In this document: positions 1-11,699 of the stretch, in pieces | Numbering within the stretch: the first letter of the stretch is position 1 | Layout: each line of letters opens with the position of its first letter | Assembly (NCBI RefSeq): GCF_032854445.1 | Contig: NC_088297.1 | Coordinates: forward strand, 15,759,127 to 15,823,126 | From: Liolophura sinensis | Lineage: Eukaryota; Mollusca; Polyplacophora; Chitonida; Chitonidae | DNA length: 64,000 nucleotides | Direction of reading: 5' to 3' | The notes under the pieces: model-generated | What the model saw: only the letters and a program-made list of their open reading frames with translations | Told to the model about the DNA's origin: nothing | Database searches by the model: none | Program-made: the position numbers and the translations under genes

Positions 1-731
1 GATCTGACAAATGTTACAAGGCGAGATATGTATACGCCATATGCAGAACCTTTTGGTATATTGCTATCTAAATAAGGATAATTTACAATATCAAAATTGA
101 AATTATCCCTTTTGTCGTAAAGGCGGCGTGAAAGGAGACCTTGTCCGCCTTTGTACAAATATAGATCCAAATAAAATGTACCATCTTGTGATTAATCATA
201 GTATAGAGCGTAGAGAAATCCCATGTGGACACGTCTTTGTACGGTATATGCATATGAGCATCAAGTTCTTCTATAAGATGTTTGGAGTTTGTTAAGAATC
301 CACATGCAGTTGACACCTGAATTTTTTGTTATGGCAAAAGAATACTTATTCCAAAATGACTTTACTTCTTGTAACGCTCTCGTAAGCAGGGTTGACAAGA
401 GTTTGGTGGTACAGCTTCTTGAACCCGCAATAAATCGAGCCTTGTATGGGGATTTATGCATTTTAGGAATCCAGTAAAGTTGTGGTATTTCTGTACGACT
501 GGTAGGTATATTTATGCGCCTTTCTTTATTAAAGGTTTTGTGTTTGTTTAATAGTTCCTCCAGAGTACATGTAGTAGCAGAATACGTGGATGCCGTTGTA
601 GATGCACATAGCTTTTGAACAAGAATTTGATAATAATAATTCTTGCAAATAAAGATGACATTATTAGTCTTTGGACGATGAGTGGCCGTTGTAGTATATG
701 AGCTCCACTTTACCTCTGATACCGTTGCCAC
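1..731 (-). mobile_element. Reverse-transcriptase fossil, Penelope-like type
   Basis: Reading the minus strand, the blocks LYWIPKMHKSPYKARFIAGS, SGVNCMWILNK, KDVSTWDFSTLYT and, near position 1, IPKGSAYGVYIS follow the order of an RT family widespread in marine invertebrates. The P-K-x-H-K motif points to the Penelope-like group; the family name is less sure than the RT call. The element is broken, with several breaks, and continues beyond the left edge. A related fragment lies at 6228-6840. Confidence 0.75.
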
Positions 732-732
732 C

Positions 733-1800
733 GAACAGGTACTTGACGCTATTATAGATGTCCTCGCCTGCGATGTCCAGCAGGAAGATCGCTGTCGTGA
801 GGATCTTCTCCAGGTCGGCTACATCATAGACCGAGGCGTCGGTATTATGGACTCTATTCTCCTACTCCTGTATCTTGCCACTCCTCGCGTTGGTGTCCTT
901 GTCCTCTCACATCGCCTTTAAAGTGCTCCACCACTCTTTGGGTTAAAGTGTTGGTCCTTGATTGTTTCCAGGTTTACGTGGTCTGGATCTCTGATGGCAT
1001 AGAGGCCGTATACGACCGTGTGCACAAGGTAGGAGTTCCGGTAGTACACGGCGTCGATCCCAGTGAGTGCCCCTGGTCTAGTGTCTGGAGAGATTTCAAC
1101 GACTGCGTGGCACTTCCATCTCTCTGTTTTGACAGGGTCGAATTTATCTTCAACCACCCAGCTGCCCTTGTCCTCACGCAAGAACTTGACTTTCATGATG
1201 AATTTGCTCTCGTATCCGTGATGCAAGCGTTCAAGGCCAGTCAGCCACCTCTGACATACACACCCCCTGAAAGTCTGCCAAGGCATCGCGAGACCGAAGG
1301 TACCTAGGCCACACACCTGTGACCGGCTCAATCTTCTCCCATAATGCGTGTGCTCTTTGCCAATGTGTCATATTCCCCTGCGAAGTGTCGGTATTCACAG
1401 GTATGTCTATTGCAGTCTCTGTCTAAATGGGAGATGCAAGAAGCTCATCTAAGACTAGTGACTACTGCTGTTTCGCCCGTTTTCCAGACTTATATGCCTC
1501 TGCCGAAGTGTCTCTCGACCACAACCCCCACAAAGTTGAATGCTGCTTTGAACGCCCTTCCCACAAGATCTGCATTGTTCGGGAATTTTACGGCCACAAC
1601 TGATCTTCACCAAGTGTACTTAACAGTAAGTTTTGAGGCAGCTCTTCCCACAAATCTTAGCTTCGTCAACTTTTATCCAGGCTCACGTATTAGATCCCTT
1701 CATGGTCCTCTTGGTAGGCCTCTCTCTCTAAATCGTAGTTTGACTTGCAAGGTTAGTGGGTCACAAAGACACACTGTATGCATGTAGCACTAGTAAATGC
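733..1800. other. Unrecognised block next to the RT fossil
   Basis: More GC-rich than its surroundings. The minus strand is open from 1331 to 918 (137 codons, with VNLETIKDQHFNP near its end) and the plus strand is open at 948-1307 and 1344-1787. I recognise none of these products. It could be a further part of an old element, given its place upstream of the RT on the minus strand. Confidence 0.3.
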
Positions 1801-2330
1801 ACTAGTTCGGATGCATTTTTTTCCGATCCAGCAGGTCTGTCTGGAAATCCTATTCAGAGAATTGGTGGCGCGAAATAGGAGTCTAGTCGGGGGCCATGTC
1901 TAACATAACTGGCCAGGCCGGCGAGGGCCTTTTCGGCCCATCTGACTAGTGCATTCACCTCCCCCTCCTCTCTGCCCTGCGTGCCGGGGGCCTCAATCGC
2001 CGGATCCAGCTGCTACGCGCTGGGTGCCTGCTGAGGACCTCGGTGGCCAGATATAACTGGTACGTGCTGAGTGCGCGCTAAGAGCCTCGGTGGCCCATCT
2101 AGCTAATGCATTTACCCCAATCCTGCTGCTATATCTCATTGCCTTCTGTGTAAATTTGCGTCAGGTGTAAAGAGGTTGATAAAAATGAGGTGTGTTTGTG
2201 AATGGGTATTTTTGGCCATAGTGATGTATGATAGGCGGTGAATAAAGTGGATTATTTGGGGTATTCCACGCCTCAAACATCCGCACACAAACCTTCAGCT
2301 GAGCGAAGGCCATTTATTTATTTGATTGTT
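1801..2330. other. Non-coding stretch with imperfect duplicated block
   Basis: Contains two related versions of a sequence reading cggcccatctgactagtgca (about 1934) and tggcccatctagctaatgca (about 2091), separated by CT-rich and GC-rich DNA. No gene seen. Confidence 0.35.
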
Positions 2331-2830
2331 GTTTAATTATCTTGTTATTAATCTTATTTTTAATCTTATTACTGAACCACGTCAATCATATTACTGAACC
2401 ATGTCTGCCTTATTATTGAACAACGTCAGCCTGATCACTGAACAACACCAAGCTTATTAGTGAACCACGTCAACCTATTACTTATTACTAGCCTTATTAA
2501 TGAACCACGACAGTCTTATTACTGAACCACGCCAACTTTATTACTAAACCACGTCAGTCTTCTTACTGAACCACATCAGCCTTATCACCGGATCACGTCA
2601 GCCTTATCACCGAACCACGCCAGCCTTATTACTGAACAAACACCACCCTTACCTCAATCGCCATTCACCTCAATCGTATTACTGAACCACATCAGCCTTA
2701 TTACTGAGCCAAGCCACCCTTAAAACTGAACCACGCCAACCGTATTACTGAACCACGTCAGCCTTATTACTGAACCACGCCAAAATTATCATTGAACCAC
2801 GCCACCCTTAACAGGAAACCACGCCAACAT
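2330..2830. repeat. Minisatellite, about 22-bp unit
   Basis: More than 20 degenerate copies of ttattactgaaccacgtcag in tandem. The unit begins TTATTACTGAACCACG and ends in a variable CCA/TCAGCC. Confidence 0.88.
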
Positions 2831-3439
2831 GACAGAATTCATGAAAACGGAATAGTCGGTAATCACACTTCACGCTCTTCGCGATGCTAACGGTGGACAC
2901 ACTCGGTGCTGAGTGCTGTAAACTGTGATTACAGATCACCCTGTTTTCACGCTGCCGTAGCTCCTGAATTATTGCTCTATAATGCAAAAATCTGGTGGAA
3001 GATGAAACCGCAATTGATACTGAATACTTAGCCTAACTGTTGAGTTAACCCGTTATTTAATACTGAGAGAAAACAATATAAACTTGCTTCGTGCGTTTAT
3101 ATCTTTGTTGAGTATACGTAATGAATAAGTCAAATCCAGTGCGTAGTCAAGACACATTAGGTTTAGACATTAAAAGGTCACCATTCATTTAATAAGTTGA
3201 TGTCATTATGACATGTGATGGTTTCTTCAGATTGAAACAACGTGACCTGCCCAGGAAACATTTACACGTGACAATACAAGCATTTAATACATTTCCACTG
3301 GTTACACCCAATAGCTCCTGGTTTATTAGTTTTTTAATTGTTTTTACAAAGATATAAGTGACAAATTTATAAAAATGTGGAACACCATCATCAACGTTAT
3401 GAATATGTGAGTAAAATACAACCGACAAAAAAGCAAACA

Positions 3440-4735
3440 CTGTCAACAAGTCTATAAATATCTAAGTAAAACACCATCAACAAGTCAATAAATATCTGAG
3501 TGAAAGGCCATCAACAAATCTATAAATATCTGAGTAAAACACTATCATTAATTATCTGAGTAAAACACTTTTATGAAGCATAAAAATATCTGAGTAAAAC
3601 ACCATCAACTGGTCTATAAAGATCTAAATAAAACACCATCAACAATTCCATAAAGATCTTAGTAAAATACCATCAAGAAATATATAAATATCTCAGTAAA
3701 ACACCATCAATAACTGTATAAATATCTGGGTAAAACACAAAAAGCAAGTATATAAATGTATTAGTAAAATACCACCAACAAGTATATAAATGTCTGAACA
3801 CCATCAACAAGTCTATACATATTTGAGTAAAACGCCATCAAGAAGTTGATAAATATCTGAGTAAAACACTAACGACAAATCTATAAGTAGCTGAGTAACA
3901 CACCTTCAACCGGCCTATAAATGTTTGAGTAAAACACCTTCAACCAGTCTATAAAGTTCTAAGTAAAACCCCATCAGCAAGTCTATATAGATCTGAGTAA
4001 AACTTTATCAGCAAGTCTAAAAATATCTAAGTAAAACACCATTAACAGGTCTATAAATATCTAAGTAAAACACCATCAACAAGTCTATAAATATCTGAGT
4101 AAAACACCATCAACAAGTCCGTATGAACTATGTCAATATCTGAGTAAATCATCATCAGCAAATGTATAAATTTGTGTGTAAAATACCACCAACAAGTCTA
4201 TAAATGTCTGAGCAAAACACTTTCAACTAGTTTACAAATATCTCACTGAAACACCATCAAGAAGTTTATATAAATCTGAGTAAAACACCATCAACAAGTC
4301 TATAAATATCTGAGCAAAACACCCTTATTAACTGTATAAATATCTGAGTAAAGTGTATAAATTTGTGTGTAAAATACCACCAACAGCTTTTTAAATATCT
4401 GAATGAAACACCATCAACAAGTGTATAAATGTCTGGAGAAAACACTTTCAAGGAGTCTATAAACATCTGAACAAAACACCATCAACAAGTCTATAAACAT
4501 CTGAGTGAAACACCATCAACAAGTCTATAAATATCTGACTAGAACACCACAAACTAGTCTATAAATATCTAAAAAAAACACCTTCAGCAAGTCTGTAAAC
4601 ATCTGAGCAAAACACCATCAACATGTCTATAAACATCTGAGTAAAACACCATCAACAAGTCTATAGATATCGAAGTAAAACACCATCAACAAGTCTATAG
4701 ATATTGGAGTAAAACACAATCAACAACTGTATAAT
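3440..4735. repeat. Minisatellite, 34-bp unit, about 1.3 kb
   Basis: About 37 imperfect copies with core acaccatcaacaagtctata followed by aatatctgagtaaa. Spacing is 34 bp where copies are intact (for example acacc at 4036 and 4070). Several copies carry short deletions or a tttgtgtgtaaaa variant. Confidence 0.93.
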
Positions 4736-4739
4736 GTTA

Positions 4740-5780
4740 AGCAATACAACTTCAACAACTATATACATGCCTGCTAAACAACTAGAAGGTTCCCATCACC
4801 AAAAAAAGCATGAAAGTTTTCTCCAGATAACCACGAGAACAGCACAACTGAAGTGATAATCTAGAACTGTATGTTACAGCGCAGACTACAACTTTCCCCT
4901 AGACATGAGTACAGGGATCATACTCACTGCAAATTTTGAAATATGAACTAAATACTGGATTTTGGACCTAAATAACTTCAGAGCTTGTCCAAAGATTACT
5001 GAAACAGACAAGGGCGTATGTCATGCATTGACCACCTGACCATCTAAAGGTGTGCAGTTTATTCTTACACAGTGTAAAGTTGCTAAAAAAAGAGCCTATT
5101 GCCGCAAAATAAATCAGTCAATTTTTCACACTCCAATGATACTGCGTTCTCCACTGCTGTCTATTAAGCATTACAAAAACAAGCTGTTGTCATGGCACAT
5201 ATATGCCCCCTCCCCCCCCTCCCCCCCCGCCCCCCAGGCGTAACTAGAGCAGCCACATTTTCCCCGTGCAGGTATGGGGGATGCTGCTACGAGGGCAATG
5301 ACACCAGCTCATAAATAGACTTATCCTACAGAATTTTTAAAGCCTAACCTAACAAATTGCATACCTCACTCTATTTAAGGCGTGCTGATGACAAAATGAT
5401 GACATCATTTTTCTGACCAGTATTTACCCACCCAACACTTACCCGGCTTATCCTACCCCATTAATCTCCGGCTTATCATAGCCCATTAATCTCATCGGTA
5501 TTTTCCACACGCAACATAAATTTATTTCCAATATAAAATCTGATAACTATGTATAAATATATTTCAAATATTAAATCCGATAACTATATATAAATTCACA
5601 TCGGGCACACAGGACAGTTAATTCAAATGTAATATTACTTTGATTCATCAGCAAACGAATAATACAATCAGGCGTTCCAAAAACACCACAACTGGAGGTA
5701 TAGCACATGGGCTGCATGGTTGGGCCTTCTGGACTCTGAAAAGGTAGGTCTTTACTTGTTTGTTTATATTTTTATTAAAA
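4740..5780. other. Non-coding, nothing recognised
   Basis: AT-rich spacer with a C-rich run (5210-5236) and two similar copies of cggcttatcctaccccatta (5455-5490). No gene or complete mobile element was seen. Confidence 0.4.
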
Positions 5781-5799
5781 AAGACTACTTAAGACTACT

Positions 5800-5910
5800 T
5801 AAGACTACTTCAGTCATACTTCGCAGTCGCCATTATGGTGGAAGAAACCAAGCAAAGCCCGGGGGAAACCCACGACCACAAGTTGAGAGGAAAGCCAGCA
5901 TGAGCACAAA
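5800..5910 (-). mobile_element. SINE type 1 core fragment
   Basis: Reverse complement of the core (cattatggtggaagaaacc, then cccgggggaaacccacgacc). Both the tRNA head and the 3' tail are decayed. Confidence 0.7.
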
Positions 5911-6227
5911 TACCGCCACCTGGGTCAACAGATTCTTATATGTAACGGTGTCAACTAAAATTGTTTATGTTCAATGAAGTAGACCAAAGCAGAATTTACT
6001 TATTTACATGTATTTGATTAATGTTTATCGCTGTACTCGCTGATCTTCAGAGAAAATGTATTATTGTTCAAGTGGACATTGCTCGCAACAACATTATATT
6101 TGTCTGTAAGAATTATTAGTCAAATTCTTGTATGACTATAGTAGTTGTTCCAAATTCAAGGTATTCAATCACAACCTATACTTTGAATGATTAATTTAGG
6201 AAAACTCAGTTATTTCTCAAAGAAAAA

Positions 6228-6840
6228 TGTTCATGTGTGTCTTCCAGTCATTGATATACAACAAACTTTACTGGAAGTCAAAAATGTATGAATCCTTATA
6301 CAAAACTCGCTTTATTGCGGGGCCTAGAAGTTGTGCCATCAAAATTGTATCTACTGTCTCAACGAGGGCCCTGCAGGTAAGCCTCAAGCCCTCGCACGCC
6401 GGTTCTCTGCCATAAAGTCATTCATCCATAACAAAGTGACACACATCAGGCACTATAAGTACAGCCATTTTGAAAAGGGTATTGTCTTGCAATTGCCAAA
6501 CCTTCAGGTGTTTACTGTAAGTGGTTTCTTTCACATAGAAAACTAGACGTTCGAATACATATGTCGTCTAAGGATATCTCCTCGTGGGATTTTTATACAT
6601 TTTTTCTATTGTACTATTCCTCCCAGAGACTTAATTGGTAGAATTTCATCATTAATTGTTTTCATGTTTGCTGATAACGGCCACCGGTATATCAACGTCA
6701 AAGGCAACAAAGCCCTTTTCAGTTGCAATACATAAAGGGGTTGCAACTCGTGGGATTTCTTCCTGCTCACTGAGTGCCTTAAGTTTCTTATTAATATTGT
6801 AGCATCAATGTGAAATCTGGCGAAACGATATGTGTCCTGA
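6228..6840 (+). mobile_element. Reverse-transcriptase fossil, Penelope-like type, second copy
   Basis: Plus-strand blocks LYWKSKMYESLYKTRFIAGP and KDISSWDFYTF match the copy at 1-731, and further blocks of the same family follow up to about 6835. It is broken, with several breaks, and looks older than the first copy. Its 3' side runs into a 47-bp minisatellite. Confidence 0.7.
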
Positions 6841-7026
6841 AAAAATCCCGTTTACCCCACCCAGGATATTTACTTGCTACCATGTGAAAAAATCCCGTTT
6901 ACCCCACCCAGCCTATTTACTTGCTACCATGTGAAAAAATCCCGTTTACCCCACCCAGCCTATTTACTTGCTACCATGTGAAAAAATCCCGTTTACCCCA
7001 CCCAACCTATTTACTTGCTACCATGT
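6838..7026. repeat. Tandem repeat, 47-bp unit x 4
   Basis: Four nearly identical copies starting tgaaaaaatcccgtttaccc and ending in ttacttgctaccatg. High identity suggests recent expansion. Confidence 0.95.
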
Positions 7027-7139
7027 TTCGCAGTTGTTGGGTGTAATGACTCGCATCCTTTCAGAAGACACATACTTGAGGGTAATAGCAGCCAATATTT
7101 AATTCGATAATGAATCATTGTTCAACAAGCTCAATGATG

Positions 7140-7397
7140 GAGCCCACTCTTATGTCATCGGTGTTAAATACAAACCAACTTGACATCACTTAAACACCAA
7201 AATATAATTAACCCATAGATATAATTAGACCTGATAAGAAGCGTTGCATTATTATGGGTGATTTTAACATTGGCCTACTTAGGACTCTTAACCACGATGC
7301 TTCAAAAATGTGTCTAGAAACTATGATGTCATATTATCTTTTTCTAGTAATAACAAAACCCACGCAAGTAACATCTATGACTGCTAGTCTTATTGAT
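7140..7397 (+). mobile_element. LINE endonuclease fragment
   Basis: Part of an endonuclease/exonuclease/phosphatase domain from a non-LTR retrotransposon: YVIGVKYKP, then after a frame change MGDFNIGLL (GDFN carries a catalytic aspartate) and ITKPTQVTSMTASLID (family: TKPTR-T-SxxATLID). The reading frame is broken before the ATG at 7254. Cut off on the right by a minus-strand SINE. Confidence 0.8.
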
Positions 7398-7399
7398 AG

Positions 7400-7515
7400 A
7401 CAGGTGTTTTACGCCGTACTCAAGAAAATTTCACTTATACGACGGCGGCTAGCATTATGCTTGGAGGAAACCGGGCAAAGCGCGGAGGAAACCCAAGACC
7501 ATCCGCAAGCTACGA
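7400..7515 (-). mobile_element. SINE type 1, partial
   Basis: Tail and core read backwards: ggtgttttacgccgtactca, then attatgcttggaggaaaccg. Directly abuts the LINE fragment, so it inserted into it. Confidence 0.85.
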
Positions 7516-7727
7516 ACAGACCTTTTTGCGTACCACAAAAAACCACATCCACAAAAAACTTGCACACGTTATTTAGCAATCAAAATCAACAAATGTGCAC
7601 GATATATACCATTCTTTGCTATCTTCAAGGGGCTACATGTGTGTCGACAGGGAAGTGTTTTTGACGTTTCCAATGATTTTTATGGAGCTCGATACACAAG
7701 TATACTTGTTAGTTTAAAATCACTTTA

Positions 7728-7882
7728 TCCAACAACCTGCGGATCGTCGTGGGTTTCCCCCGCGCTCTGCTCGATTTCTTCCCGCCATAATGCTGGCCGC
7801 CGTCATATAAGTGAAATATTCTTGAGTACGGCGTAAAACACCAATCAAATAAATAAGTAAAAATAATAAATAAATAAATTTA
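7728..7882 (+). mobile_element. SINE type 1, 5'-truncated
   Basis: Starts at caacctgcggatcgtcgtgg and keeps the complete core and the AATAAATAA tail. Confidence 0.9.
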
Positions 7883-8119
7883 GTCACTTGGAATGAAGGT
7901 TGCATGACATTTCATTTTTAAAGGAATAAAGAAACTTATATCACACAAAGACAAGGGGTTTTACTAAACAATACTTATCCTTGCCCTTAGACGTTATTAT
8001 TAATGTAGCGCTGAAATATTTAGATTAATTTCTCAAAAACAAAAAAGAAGAAAAAATAAGAACAAGACCAAAAGGTGTTCGATGTTATGTATTGTATTAT
8101 TATATGTATATAGCTTTCC

Positions 8120-8290
8120 CCCCACTTACGATGCCCACTTTTGGTGCCAACTTCCGGCCCCCACATACGATGCCCACTTTTGGTGCCAACTTCCGGCCTC
8201 CACTTACATTCCCCACTTATGGTGCCAACTTCCGGCCTCCACTTACATTCCCCACTTATGGTGCTGACTTTTTGGCCTCCATTTACGGCC
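8120..8290. repeat. Tandem repeat, 39-bp unit x 4
   Basis: Unit includes gatgcccacttttggtgcca then acttccggcc. Because 39 is a multiple of three, all three forward frames stay open across it; these are not genes. Confidence 0.92.
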
Positions 8291-8815
8291 CCATCTCTCT
8301 GTGCAATACTACAAAAATGTTTCTTAACATATTGAATATAGTGTAAGAACTATTATAAGAAGAGTAGACACAGACACTGGTTCGACAGAGAAGAGAACTA
8401 ACAACTGAGACTCATTACTAAATCAGATGGGAACGGATGGCATATCGTGGGTTCGAGTTATGGGATAGATTTTTTCGTGTTAGAGCAAGGGAATTTCGAG
8501 ACTTTTATCGTGAAAATTAATAAATCGTCTTGCTGTACCTTGTTACCTGCGAGAACTGTTTTGCAACTGTTTATACCTATACCTGAAAAATGTCATTTGC
8601 TGTAAATGAACGATGGCGAGAACCTGAAGTTCCTGAAGAAAAGAGGTGTCCTTTGTGCCTCCAGAATACGGTGAGACAGGTGATCAATAAACTAATGGTA
8701 GCAAAAGTTAATGTTAAAGCCAACAATCTTCACTAGTTAGATGATACAGTCGGACTTTTGTTTAGCTTTAGCGACTAAAGAGGCTTATCTCAAAACTCCC
8801 TTATAATATAATACT

Positions 8816-8918
<103 letters not shown>

Positions 8919-8934
8919 TGTGTACTCCCTGATG

Positions 8935-9570
8935 ATGATTTCAAATTCTACTGACATATACTCAACAAAAATAATAACGCGCGAAGCAATTTGATATTGT
9001 TTTCTCTCAGTATTAAATAATGTTGTAAAATGTTTGGATCCCAGCGGCGATTGTTATTTCAGTCTTATATATTTTGATTATTGTACCTGCATGAAGTTAG
9101 ATGCACCCCGTCTGGCTCTGTTTGTAAAGTACACACACGCTGGCGCATTGTTTGCTTTTCTTTCCGCAAATACCACTCGCCGTTAGGTCGTGTTAAACGA
9201 TATTGCATACTGCCGGAGACATCGGCAAAAACGTAACGTTGGTCGCACCGGGAATACGCTAAAATTCCTTGCATAGAAGACGGGATTGATATAGGCCTTT
9301 GAGTCTGGTAGCAGGCCTACAGTACAGACCTATCTGAGGGCCTATAAAAAAAAACAAGTTGTTGTCAACGTAATGAGCAGCTCAACTTGCCCTCGATGTA
9401 CACAGTCACAAAATAAATCTATGTAACCTTTCAATAATGTGGTTTGCATCAAGCAATGGCATATTTGATAATTGCAATCTGATATGATAATGGCGTATGT
9501 GTATTTGCCACGTGGCTTGCATTAAAATGCTAAATCAGTGATAGTGCTATTATGACAAACTCACTAATAA
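8935..9570. other. Non-coding spacer
   Basis: No gene recognised. A 69-codon minus-strand frame at 9065-9274 has no family resemblance that I can name. Confidence 0.4.
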
Positions 9571-9572
9571 CC

Positions 9573-9675
9573 GGCTCTATCCGGTTTCCTCCCACCATAA
9601 TGCTGGCCGACGTCGTATAAGCAAAACACCAATCAAATCAATAAATAGATGAATAAAAAAATAAATAAATAATTC
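9573..9675 (+). mobile_element. SINE type 1, 3' fragment
   Basis: ggtttcctcccaccataatg core joined to the AATAAATA tail with the gaatattcttgagtac segment deleted. Confidence 0.8.
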
Positions 9676-10347
9676 AATAAGTACAAGAGTGCATATACAC
9701 TGCTTTTGACCTGTGGACTTTTGCTTTGATCGAGCACACCTATATTTATTAGACAAACGCACCGAAACATAATGTCACTAACATTCGTATATCGTATATC
9801 TTACGTTATAAGTTTTCAGTCACTGAGCCAGCCGGCACATAATAAGACATAGACGTAGAATTTGTTTGTGAAACGGTCGAAAGTCGTAGGTTTAAGACTT
9901 GAGTTGCGATTTACGACTTGCAATAAAACCAGGGCTTGAGTCCTGGCTCCGGTTTCTAAAGCGTCGTAAGACTTAAAGCCTCTATTTATTACAATATAGA
10001 TGCGAGATATTTACTTACACTGGTATTAAGTATTACTGATCTATTTCGCTTGTGTTTCATATGGAACACAAGAAAATGTCACTGATAATTTTAATACGGC
10101 GTTAAGCATTATGACGGAGAAAACAGGTCAAACTATGTCAAGGTGTTTATGACTTTGCGAAGGTCGATGTAAGAATCCGTGCTCTTGGTTAACCTGACGG
10201 CCGTCATATAACTGAATATAATAATCCACCGAGAAGTAACTGAATATCGGAACAAAGATACCATTCTATTAAAATCGAATTAGTTGTTTTTGGAAATATG
10301 CATAGGAAATGGCCACTACTTTACCTTAGGAGCTGATCCCTAAAATG

Positions 10348-10348
<1 letters not shown>

Positions 10349-10431
<83 letters not shown>
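10349..10431. repeat. (CA)n microsatellite
   Basis: About 82 bp of pure CA, roughly 580 bp upstream of the SLCO gene A ATG. Confidence 0.98.
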
Positions 10432-10433
<2 letters not shown>

Positions 10434-11011
10434 ATTCTTTGTCTTGCTAACTTTCAGTGCTGCTGAGCTCCAAGGTCAAATATCTGCATGGCCAAAATGT
10501 TGTCCTTTGCATCGAACGGCCATTTTTTCTAGCCGACATTCATTCCCAAGAGGGACACTAAAGACCCTGTAAAAGTCCCAAAACAAAGGTCTTTGTGTTT
10601 AAAGTAAAATTCGCAATTTCTGCATTTTTTTATTGAAAGATGCTGCAATTCAAATTAGAAAAAAGACATTGTTCAATATCGGTCATGCAAATTTAGTTGC
10701 GATCTTATTAGATGACATTGTGCGTTTTCACCAGCGATGCACTACATGTTCTTTTCTTTTTCATTTCAGTATTATATTTATTCACCATAAGGTGAATGTG
10801 AGACAGACGATTGCCCAATGAAAATCTGGAATAAAATCAACAGCTTGACTTCACTTTGTTACATGATCATTTTTATTTATTGATACATATCATATTTTTT
10901 CAGCCATTGTGCAAAGAATTGCCGGTGAGCGTCAAACAGTCCAGGCGGGAAACACAAGCCGTGCATTTTTCTCAATTAATTATATGCATATTTTGCCGGT
11001 ATTACGTAAGA

Positions 11012-11699
11012 ATGATCCAAGCGATTACGCAACAATCTGGGTTGGAAACATCCGTTGAACACGTGGCAGAACCTATGCGGAGAGATTCTGTGGAAAATCG
11101 CGCCAAACTGACCTGCTTTCCAAGATGGCGGCCGACTTGCCTGATAAGGACCTTTGTGGTAATGGCAGGCGTGGGTGGTCTTTGCGTCAATCTTTTACGT
11201 ATTTACATCAGCTCTCAGATTTCCACCATTGAGAAACAGTTTGGCTTCAGCAGCGCGAAGAGCGGCTCACTAAAGATAGGCTACAGCGTTGGATACCTGA
11301 TTTTTGTGATCCCAGCCAGCCATCTTGGCTCCACCTCTCATCGTCCCCGAATTCTTGGCGCCATTTACCTAATGATCGGCGTTGCTGGTATCCTAGCTGC
11401 TCTACCTCATTTCATTCTAAAGCCACGCCAGTTCAGGCCGAGCTCTCTTAATAAATCCGACACACCAATTTGGGGTTTGACTATGCTATGTCGTAATGAT
11501 TCGCTACCAGCAAATTTGACGGATGTTGAAAACTGCGAGGCGCAAGAGGGAAGCTCTTACATTTCCGGGTCCTGGATTGCTTATGGTCTTCTGGCGACGT
11601 CTTACCTTTTGCAAGGAATGGCGAATGGTCCCAAGACTTCGCTTCAGATCTCGTATGTGGATGACAACGTTGAGAAACATTCGACTGGGTACTCTGTAG
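11012..11699 (+). CDS. SLCO: SLCO gene A, coding exon 1
   Basis: N-terminal cytosolic segment, helices 1-4 and a loop with several N-glycosylation sequons (NKS, NDS, NLT). It ends in SYVDDNVEKHSTGYSVG with donor g|gtgggt, phase 1. The frame stays open past the donor to 11749, but alignment with gene B shows the exon stops at 11699. An in-frame ATG at 10856 lies upstream of the acceptor at 10903 and is probably intronic. Confidence 0.92.

Noticed and set aside
3440-4735. CRISPR-like regular spacing (34-bp unit)
   Set aside because: Units are contiguous, degenerate and have no unique spacers, and the DNA is eukaryotic. It is a minisatellite.
8082-8346. Three overlapping plus-strand ORFs
   Set aside because: Produced by a 39-bp tandem repeat whose length is a multiple of three.
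10856-11011. Longer N terminus for SLCO gene A
   Set aside because: It crosses a strong acceptor (tttttttcag at 10903) and has no counterpart in gene B; the ATG at 11012 gives a matching first exon.
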